A DNA stretch of 64,000 nt from Bacteroidota bacterium (GTDB taxonomy: Bacteria; Bacteroidota; Bacteroidia; Bacteroidales; JAAUTT01), in the NCBI GenBank assembly GCA_030706405.1, contig JAUZOO010000012.1, forward strand, positions 62,001 to 126,000, read 5' to 3'. This document shows, one piece after another, positions 57,458 through 64,000 of this stretch; within the stretch, counting starts at the first letter, position 1; each line of letters begins with the position of its first letter. The notes under the pieces are model-generated. The model worked only from the letters and a program-made list of their open reading frames with translations, was not told the origin of the DNA and ran no database searches. The translations under genes were made by a program, and so were the position numbers.

Positions 57458-60400
57458 ATGGAAGTTACTGAAAAAGAAGTTGCAATTGCATATCATCGTT
57501 TGAAGACTCACGTCTATTATGATACTAGCGACTTATTTATTAGAAGACAATTAGCAATTTTTGAAACAAATATTGAAGAATCCTTTTGTAGTTTTTTCAA
57601 TGTAAATAAAGAATATAGCACTGCTTATAATCAAAAAGCAGCTGCAAATGAATTTACCAGAGATTCTTTTTGGAGCGTTTCCTTAACACTAAAATTCAAA
57701 TTCGAAGTAATTGCAAACGCAATAAATAAAGATCGCTCTTTCTTTAGTCCATTTTTTAAAAAGATGGAAATTAGGTATATGCCTAAATCATTCGTATCTA
57801 GTAATTTACCCTTAAATTTCATTACCAACAAAAGAGTACAACAAAAATACAATGTAGAAAGGCTAACAGCATTTATCGATATCCCAATTGAATTACACAT
57901 TATTACAGTATTGTGGATAATGAAATATGGACATTACCTTGATAATGAATTAAGTGATTATGCTTATGGCAATCGACTTCTTTTAAACCAAGAGAAGTCG
58001 GATTTAGTTCAAGGCTCAAGTCTTTTTAAACCTTATTATAAACAATATCAAAATTGGCGAGATAATTCAATTAAAATTGTAAAAACTGCTTTGGAGGACA
58101 AGCAAGATGTAATGTTCATTAATTTGGATATCAAGGACTACTATTATTCGGTAAGGCTAGATCTTGATAGTTTAATGAAAGTTGACAAATTAAAGAATAA
58201 AATAAAATGTCAAAATCTATTAAGCTTATTTAAAGGCATTCACAAGTTATTTACAAAAAAAATTAAATCTAAAAATCTTCCGAAAGAATATGGTCCAACT
58301 ATTACAAAAAATGAAGTAACCCTTCCTATTGGTCTTTTATCATCTTTTATTTTAGGTAATCATTATTTAAAAAAATTAGATGACAATGTTATAAAAAACT
58401 TAAAACCACTATATTATGGGCGCTATGTGGATGACATTTTATTCGTTATTAAAAGTCCCAGTTACGTTGAAAATCTATATGATGAAATTGATAAATCAAA
58501 TAACCAAAATGGAATTGAAAATATTATAAACAAGGAACTTCCAAATATTATTGAAATAATAAAACACTCTGATGATACTAATTCAAAGGAGAGTAGCAAT
58601 CTTATTAAACTAAAACTCTACAATACATTATTTTGTCAACCAGATAAAACGCTTCTATATTATTTTGACCACCTCGAATCTGATTTGGTAATTGATAGAC
58701 TAAAACGTGAGATGGATTTACGTTCTAGTGAGTTCCGTGATATTCCTTTCGACGATGCTGATCTAAATTTTGAAGATAAGGCCTACCATTTTTTATATGA
58801 TGGATCCGAAGGCAAAATAAAAACACTAAAAGATTTCAAAGAAGATCGTTATGGACTAAGTATTTATCTTTCAAGTAAAATATATATCGCATTAAAACAT
58901 AATAAAAAAATAGATGCATTAGAATCAAAAAAGATACTAAAATTTTTCATGGGATTAAATTGTTTAGAATTTTATCGGCTATGGGAAAAGGTATTAACAT
59001 TTTTTTTGATAAATAATGATCCCGCTGCTTTTGTAGAATTCTACACCCATACGTATATTCAAATTGACAAAATTGATAAAATCAAGAGCCTTAGTGTTAA
59101 AAAGATTGAAATTAATAAAAGTTTAAAACTTTATTTAGACCATGCGTTAGAAATGGCTTTAGCATTAAATCCTTATTTTGTTTGTCAAAGCAAATCTGCT
59201 CATAAAAAGCTTGTATTTTTTCAAACTGAAAACAAGGAATTATATAATTGCCTAGTTGGTCCAGATGAAGAATTAACAAACGAAAAAGCTTATCATATAA
59301 GTAGATTCAGAGAAAGCAATTTGATTAGACACCAATATATTGCCCAACCATTGCTTAATTATACAAATCTCGCAAGGGACAAACATTATAATCTAACTGG
59401 ATTAGCTTTACCTTTTAAGGACTCGTATAATAAAATTTTAGAATTTGATGAAATTTCAAAAGAAAATTCTCCTCGCCAGGTTAGATTCTGGGAATGTTGC
59501 CTCGCAATTATCCATAAAAAAATTGCAAATATAGAATCTAAGTTAACTGTAACAACTGATGATCATTTAGTAGATTTATTCAATTTAGAAACCGCTAATC
59601 ATGATTCTGTAAATCCCAGATTTTATCTAGATGAAGCGTTTGAATTATATAAAAGTATAAATTCAATTCATTTACCTGATCATATATTAAATTATGACAA
59701 ATTAAAAGAATCTTTTTTTAGCATTGTTGGACATGAAAATATTAACAACAATTGCGATCTTATTGAATTCAGAATAAATGCTCTTGAAAATTTGGATACA
59801 GTTAGAATAGCTTTTGCAAATACAAAGGTGGATGAGCAAAATATACATCAAAGTATAAATGGTAATCCTAATCTCTCTGTTAATAGATTTAGAACTATTC
59901 AAAAGATTTTTAAGCAAACTCGTGACGAAAAGGCAAATATGTTATTATTACCTGAAAACTCACTACCTTATCAATTATTATCAAGTCTCTGTAGGTTTTC
60001 TGTTGACAATTCAGTATTATCGATAGCTGGCTTGGAACATTGGACTATTAATAATTATTCTTTAAATTTTATTGTTACAGTTTTACCCGTAGTGGTAAAC
60101 AATATAAATGAAGCAGTTGTATTAATCCGGTTAAAAAACCATTATGCTCATTCTGAAAAAAATTTAATTCTTGGTGAACATCTTTTTTGTCCTAAGCCAT
60201 CTGTATATAGATATGACTTAATAAATTGGCGCAACATTTACTTTACATCATTTTATTGTTTTGAACTAGCCAATATTTCTCATCGATGTCTGTTTAGATC
60301 TAAAATTGATTTATTGATTGTTTCAGAATACAATAAAGATACTCCTTTCTACTCAAATTTAGTGGAATCTGCTTCTCGGGATATTCACGCCTACGTGGCC

Positions 60401-60682
60401 CAAGTTAACACTAGCCAGTATGGTGATTCTCGGCTAATCAAACCTTCTAGTTCGGAAACAAAAGATATTTTAAAACTCAAAGGAGGTGAAAATGATACTG
60501 TACTAATTGGAAAAATTAATTTTAAATCCCTTAGAACATTTCAACGATTAAAATACAATGCTACAATTAATAATAAGGAATTTAAACCTTTACCTCCTGA
60601 TTTTGACTATCAAAATGCAATAAATAGAGAAAAAAATAAATTCATAATTCCTTTACCTAAAGATGCTGAAAAAGAATTTTAA
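57458..60682 (+). CDS. Reverse transcriptase-nitrilase defence protein (DRT type 1-like)
   Basis: 1074 residues, very AT-rich. Reverse transcriptase domain about 130-420: motif A FINLDIKDYYYSV (Asp224), motif B LPIGLLSSFILGN, catalytic YVDD at 323-326 (GRYVDDILFV). Middle about 430-780: helical, unknown. C-terminal nitrilase (C-N hydrolase) domain about 780-1045 with the full triad E833 (LLLPENSLP), K901 (HSEKNL) and C934 (FYCFELAN), plus IVSEYNKD and YVAQVNTSQYGDSR. This two-domain layout matches the unknown-group reverse transcriptases called DRT type 1 in the antiphage literature. No retron-like RNA is evident upstream. Probable stand-alone antiphage gene; mechanism unknown to me. Confidence 0.9.
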   Translation: MEVTEKEVAIAYHRLKTHVYYDTSDLFIRRQLAIFETNIEESFCSFFNVNKEYSTAYNQKAAANEFTRDSFWSVSLTLKFKFEVIANAINKDRSFFSPFFKKMEIRYMPKSFVSSNLPLNFITNKRVQQKYNVERLTAFIDIPIELHIITVLWIMKYGHYLDNELSDYAYGNRLLLNQEKSDLVQGSSLFKPYYKQYQNWRDNSIKIVKTALEDKQDVMFINLDIKDYYYSVRLDLDSLMKVDKLKNKIKCQNLLSLFKGIHKLFTKKIKSKNLPKEYGPTITKNEVTLPIGLLSSFILGNHYLKKLDDNVIKNLKPLYYGRYVDDILFVIKSPSYVENLYDEIDKSNNQNGIENIINKELPNIIEIIKHSDDTNSKESSNLIKLKLYNTLFCQPDKTLLYYFDHLESDLVIDRLKREMDLRSSEFRDIPFDDADLNFEDKAYHFLYDGSEGKIKTLKDFKEDRYGLSIYLSSKIYIALKHNKKIDALESKKILKFFMGLNCLEFYRLWEKVLTFFLINNDPAAFVEFYTHTYIQIDKIDKIKSLSVKKIEINKSLKLYLDHALEMALALNPYFVCQSKSAHKKLVFFQTENKELYNCLVGPDEELTNEKAYHISRFRESNLIRHQYIAQPLLNYTNLARDKHYNLTGLALPFKDSYNKILEFDEISKENSPRQVRFWECCLAIIHKKIANIESKLTVTTDDHLVDLFNLETANHDSVNPRFYLDEAFELYKSINSIHLPDHILNYDKLKESFFSIVGHENINNNCDLIEFRINALENLDTVRIAFANTKVDEQNIHQSINGNPNLSVNRFRTIQKIFKQTRDEKANMLLLPENSLPYQLLSSLCRFSVDNSVLSIAGLEHWTINNYSLNFIVTVLPVVVNNINEAVVLIRLKNHYAHSEKNLILGEHLFCPKPSVYRYDLINWRNIYFTSFYCFELANISHRCLFRSKIDLLIVSEYNKDTPFYSNLVESASRDIHAYVAQVNTSQYGDSRLIKPSSSETKDILKLKGGENDTVLIGKINFKSLRTFQRLKYNATINNKEFKPLPPDFDYQNAINREKNKFIIPLPKDAEKEF

Positions 60683-60699
60683 AAAATAATCATTATTCA

Positions 60700-61581
60700 A
60701 TGAAAAACAGAATCCTTTCCTTCTCCATTGCCCTGGCAATAACATTACTCCCTTTTCTGAGTAATCCCGTATTTTGTCAGTCCCACCATTCAGCAAAAGC
60801 CACGTCGACCACCAATGTCAACATGGCCCTGGGCAATCCCAGTAACGCAACAACATCAACGGTCAATGCCAATAACTATTTGATGCAAAAACCGCAGTAT
60901 TGCCTCTCCTACAACAATAAAAACCACATCCCCAATTGGGTGAGTTGGCATGTCCAAACCTCAGATATTGGCCCCGTTGATCGCAAAAATGATTTCCGTC
61001 CCGATGACTTACTTCCCGCAAACTGGTATCATGTTTCTTCTACCGATTACATAAGATCTGGATTTGATCGAGGACACCAATGCCCCTCCGCCGATCGCAC
61101 CAGTTATGAAGAAAACAATTCCGCTACATTCCTTATGACAAACATGATACCCCAGGCTCCCAACAACAACCGGATAACTTGGATGCATCTCGAATCTTAT
61201 TGCCGTAGCCTGGTTTTCCAAGGAAACGAACTTTATATCATTTGTGGAGTCTATGGTCAAGGTGGCATCGGTAGTGCAAAACCAGATATCGTACGTACCC
61301 TGCAAAGCGGAGTTACAGTACCAGCCCAAACATGGAAAATTATCGTCGTACTTCCCTCCGGAGAAAACGATCTTTCCCGTATAACCACCCAAACCCGTGT
61401 TATAGCCGTATTAATGCCCAACACCCAGGACTGCTCAAAACATCCCTGGCAAAATTATCGCGTATCCGTCGATTCCATCGAACACCTCTCCGGTTTTAAT
61501 TTCCTTTCCAACATTCCAGAAAATATCCAAAAGGTAATTGAATCAAAGGTTGATAATACCCCAGTAAATAAGCAGATTTAA
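60700..61581 (+). CDS. Secreted DNA/RNA non-specific endonuclease
   Basis: 293 residues. Signal peptide (MKNRILSFSIALAITLLPFL, likely cut near FCQS). NUC1-type beta-beta-alpha-metal nuclease: SSTDYIRSGFDRGH with catalytic His126, CPSADRT, then NMIPQAPNNNR with the Mg-binding Asn, and AQTWKIIVVLP. Probably periplasmic or extracellular nucleic acid degradation. It starts 17 bases after the reverse transcriptase gene, but its base use is like the cassette genes rather than the AT-rich ones. Confidence 0.93.
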   Translation: MKNRILSFSIALAITLLPFLSNPVFCQSHHSAKATSTTNVNMALGNPSNATTSTVNANNYLMQKPQYCLSYNNKNHIPNWVSWHVQTSDIGPVDRKNDFRPDDLLPANWYHVSSTDYIRSGFDRGHQCPSADRTSYEENNSATFLMTNMIPQAPNNNRITWMHLESYCRSLVFQGNELYIICGVYGQGGIGSAKPDIVRTLQSGVTVPAQTWKIIVVLPSGENDLSRITTQTRVIAVLMPNTQDCSKHPWQNYRVSVDSIEHLSGFNFLSNIPENIQKVIESKVDNTPVNKQI

Positions 61582-61742
61582 TTAGGAAGGAAGCATCTCG
61601 AACCGCTGTCCCCCTACACTGCCTGCCATGTTACTAAAAAGAAGGACCATGCTCAATTTGCAATTTTGTAACAATAATTGGTATGAAGTGAATTCTGTTT
61701 AGGAACAATTCAATAGACAATAATTGTAATAAAGAAATCATA

Positions 61743-61790
61743 CAAATTTTATAAAAAGATCAGGAGGTTAGTCTTTTATTATAAAATTTG
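61743..61790. promoter_or_regulatory. Long AT-rich hairpin upstream of the HEPN-like/ATPase operon
   Basis: 12-bp perfect outer stem CAAATTTTATAA (61743-61754 with 61779-61790) extended by AAAGA/TCTTT across a two-base bulge; the loop holds TCAGGAGG. It lies 160 bases beyond the endonuclease stop and 83 bases before the HEPN-like start. It could be a transcription terminator of weak kind or a regulatory RNA structure. Confidence 0.55.
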
Positions 61791-61829
61791 ACTGATTTCC
61801 TTAAATCATTTGATCAGCTAATAATAATG

Positions 61830-61863
61830 TTGTCATTAAAAAACATATTTTTGTCATTAAAAA
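61830..61863 (+). promoter_or_regulatory. Direct repeats 21 bp apart before the HEPN-like gene
   Basis: TTGTCATTAAAAA occurs at 61830-61842 and 61851-61863, exactly two helical turns apart, ending 9 bases before the ATG at 61873. Candidate operator or part of the promoter. 61582-61742 shows nothing else that I recognise. Confidence 0.5.
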
Positions 61864-61872
61864 TTAGATATT

Positions 61873-62256
61873 ATGATAAATACAGGTTATTCAGAATTAT
61901 TAAATGCTTTTAAAATTCATTCCAAAATTCCCGAGAGTAACCTTCTCTTATTCTATACAGTTGAATGTGGTTTGAAACATTTATTTTTAAAAAACAACAA
62001 AACAGTTAAGAAACAAACCATAAAAGACTTTGATATAGGCACCCACGATTTGTTTGATTTAATATCTTTTTGTAAAATTCCAAGGTCCATTTCTATAAAA
62101 AGTCAATCGAGAACCAATAGAAATTCGAAGGAATCAATCCCATTAAAGGAAATTCACCAAGCTTGGCGTTATGGAGTAACTCTGAAACAAGAAGACGAGA
62201 TAGAGGTGGTTGCTAATCTAAAAAATTTAGTTGTTTATATCGAAGAAAGGATTTAA
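61873..62256 (+). CDS. Small HEPN-like protein
   Basis: 127 residues, mostly helical. Features that recall HEPN proteins: NLLLFYTVECGLKHLFLKN, THDLFDLISFC and EIHQAWRYGV followed by a last helix. The R-x4-6-H nuclease motif of active HEPN RNases is not evident, so it may be a non-catalytic or adaptor form. Only two bases separate its stop from the next ATG, so the two proteins are made from one message and likely act together. The call is tentative. Confidence 0.55.
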   Translation: MINTGYSELLNAFKIHSKIPESNLLLFYTVECGLKHLFLKNNKTVKKQTIKDFDIGTHDLFDLISFCKIPRSISIKSQSRTNRNSKESIPLKEIHQAWRYGVTLKQEDEIEVVANLKNLVVYIEERI

Positions 62257-62258
62257 TC

Positions 62259-64000
62259 ATGACAGAAAAAATATATACATGGGTAGATGTCCAGGAAATA
62301 TTATTAAATAAGACCCAGCCTTGGCCTGAAGAATTGATTAGTGCTCAAGTTTATTGGTCAGGTCTTATAATGGGGATTAAATGTGATTCGATAAAAGTCA
62401 TAGAAGAATTTTTGGATAAAACATTTGATCCTAGATACGATAGAGAAAAAAGTTGCTTAATACTCGAAGATAAAAGTGAGTTACCTGTTACCTTAGAAGT
62501 AGTTGAAAAACCTATCGAATTTCCTTTAAAGCGGCCAACATTAAAGCGGCCAAATACTATTTATAAAAATTACAGAACCGATTCTGTTCCAGATTTGCCA
62601 GAGAATTGTCCTGATATATTTTGTTTCCATTCATTTAAAGGTGGAGTAGGACGAACTTTACATGCAATTTCTTTAGCCAAAGCCTTTGTAAATAATGGAA
62701 AAAAGGTATTATTGATTGATTCTGATATTGAAGCACCTGGCATTACCTATTTGGCATATTCTACATTAGTGCCTGAATTATCTTATGTTGACTTTCTGGC
62801 CCTTCTTCATAGTGATGAAGATCCAACTTTCCAAAAATCAATTGAATTTACTGCCTCAGTCTTGCAATCGCAACAAAGGGACAATATCTATATTCTGCCT
62901 GCTTTTAGGAAGTATCAGGATAATTTTTCAATCGGAATATTACCTGAAGACATAATCCTTAATTTTCCCAATGGATTCTGTTTAACAAATAGTATTGCAG
63001 ACCTTGGTAAAAAACTTAAAGTCGATGCAATTATTATTGATGCTCGTGCTGGTATTTCTGATGTTTCAACAGGACTCATTCTTGATTATCGAATAAATCG
63101 TATTTTTGTTTCGAGCATTAGTGGCCAATCTATCGAAGGAACTACGAAAATTCTTGACCGAATTGCTCCTTTAGAAGAGCTTCCATCCAACTTCATAATA
63201 CCATCAGTAATTCTAACACAAATACCCGAAAATTTTAAAGACAAACTTAGTTCAATTAAAGAAACCTTTAATAACGCTTTCTTCAAAACTGATGAGGCTG
63301 AGGGTAATTTTATAATAGATAGTTTTAAAAATAACGAGACTTTTTCTGGTTCATTTGTATTTATTGAAAGCGATTTTAACCAAAACCTCATTGTTTTACC
63401 GGTTGATTGGGATGAAGTTTTAAGAAAGGTAGAAACTTCCCAATTAGTATCTTTAGTAAGTTTATTAGCTTTAGATAAATATTCCTCTTCAATTGAAATT
63501 AAAAAAATTGCATCTAAAAGGAAAGAATTTAAGAGTAAAACAGATACATTGATTTTTGCTGAAAGTGGAAAAGTTAGTTATTTTCATTGGCTTAACTCTT
63601 TGAAAAATTTATCCAAAGATTTTGCGCTAAAGACTCCCATTGTTGTTATTATTGGAGCCAAAGGTTCGGGTAAAACGTTGTTATTTCTTGAACTATTGAA
63701 AAGTAAAAATTGGGAAACATTCGTAAAAAATTCGAATACAGGTTCGAATATTAGGGATGCAATTCTTTTCCCAGTTCTTTCCCCTTTAAATTTAGAAGAA
63801 AAGGCAAATCAAATTAGAGATGACTGTTTAAAAAATGCCCAAACTATATTGAAGTTTAGCCCTGCTGAATTTGATATTCGCGATTATATACGTGATAACC
63901 TAAAAAAAGATTTGCATGAAGGGGAATGGAGAGATATATGGCTTAATGCAATTGCTTATTCAGCCGGGTATAGTATTGGAACACAAGATGCTGGTAAAAG
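62259..64000 (+). CDS. Large two-P-loop ATPase with KGGVGRT (ParA/MinD-like) domain, 3' end outside window
   Basis: 580 codons visible, open at the right edge. 1-115: unknown N-terminal region with a 15-bp tandem duplication (62526-62555) encoding LKRPT-LKRPN. About 120-330: ParA/MinD-like NTPase with deviant Walker A SFKGGVGRTLHAISLAKAF (Lys127), IDSDIEAPGITYL and a Walker B-like DAIIIDARAG. About 455 onward: second NTPase with Walker A GAKGSGKTLLF (Lys472). Proteins with a KGGVGR-type ParA domain fused to a further NTPase are known in bacterial conflict and signalling systems, but I cannot name this family. Coupled to the HEPN-like gene. Confidence 0.8.
   Translation, partial: MTEKIYTWVDVQEILLNKTQPWPEELISAQVYWSGLIMGIKCDSIKVIEEFLDKTFDPRYDREKSCLILEDKSELPVTLEVVEKPIEFPLKRPTLKRPNTIYKNYRTDSVPDLPENCPDIFCFHSFKGGVGRTLHAISLAKAFVNNGKKVLLIDSDIEAPGITYLAYSTLVPELSYVDFLALLHSDEDPTFQKSIEFTASVLQSQQRDNIYILPAFRKYQDNFSIGILPEDIILNFPNGFCLTNSIADLGKKLKVDAIIIDARAGISDVSTGLILDYRINRIFVSSISGQSIEGTTKILDRIAPLEELPSNFIIPSVILTQIPENFKDKLSSIKETFNNAFFKTDEAEGNFIIDSFKNNETFSGSFVFIESDFNQNLIVLPVDWDEVLRKVETSQLVSLVSLLALDKYSSSIEIKKIASKRKEFKSKTDTLIFAESGKVSYFHWLNSLKNLSKDFALKTPIVVIIGAKGSGKTLLFLELLKSKNWETFVKNSNTGSNIRDAILFPVLSPLNLEEKANQIRDDCLKNAQTILKFSPAEFDIRDYIRDNLKKDLHEGEWRDIWLNAIAYSAGYSIGTQDAGK

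Overview
The window is a piece of a Bacteroidota chromosome, most likely Bacteroidales/Marinilabiliales-type. Evidence: a PorQ-like type IX secretion protein, the gene order mraZ-rsmH-ftsL-ftsI-murE-mraY-murD-ftsW-murG-murC-ftsQ-ftsA-ftsZ-yqeY with no murF or ddl, promoters of the phylum's TTG-(19-20)-TAnnTTTG type in front of sod and the tRNA genes, and a meso-diaminopimelate-type MurE. The finer placement is inference.

Layout. 1-1.65 kb: 3' end of a large surface or adhesin-like protein. 1.7-14.5 kb: housekeeping and metabolic genes (pyrE back to back with a NUDIX gene, a chemoreceptor whose 5' part carries two compensating frameshifts, a ketopantoate reductase, a sensor kinase, a macrodomain gene overlapping a UbiA-type prenyltransferase, gdhA, a 1143-residue ATP-grasp protein, superoxide dismutase). 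14.8-15.5 kb: tRNA-Lys and two identical tRNA-Glu genes, each with its own terminator and a readable promoter. 15.6-28.3 kb: mpl, dnaE, a Cys-cluster protein, a lipid kinase, an LpxH-like phosphoesterase, a glycosyltransferase, porQ, a decayed 21-bp heptad-repeat gene, a TlpA-like thioredoxin and a GtrA protein. 28.3-30.2 kb: an unusual protein with tandem helical repeats fused to a GH16 domain that has lost both catalytic glutamates. 30.4-46.4 kb: yqeY and the complete division and cell wall (dcw) cluster, read from right to left and headed by mraZ, with four MraZ-type boxes at exact 10-bp spacing upstream.

46.5-64 kb is accessory. A LexA/S24-type repressor gene diverges from a translesion cassette (Pol IV, a second DnaE, and further on a SRAP/HMCES-like protein). 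Strongly AT-rich genes lie between and after the cassette members: a ComEC-type metallo-beta-lactamase protein, an unknown membrane protein, a reverse transcriptase-nitrilase protein with the architecture reported for type 1 defence-associated reverse transcriptases, and at the right edge a tightly coupled pair made of a small HEPN-like protein and a large ATPase with a KGGVGRT ParA-type site and a second P-loop. A short ORF joining the N-terminus of a UvrD-type helicase to a PD-(D/E)XK nuclease domain, and a secreted DRGH endonuclease, are also here. The region reads as a DNA damage and antiphage island. No integrase, insertion sequence or CRISPR array is visible.

The strongest candidates for something undescribed are the HEPN-like/KGGVGRT two-P-loop operon (62.3-64 kb, cut by the window edge) and the catalytically dead cytoplasmic GH16 helical-repeat protein (28.3-30.2 kb).
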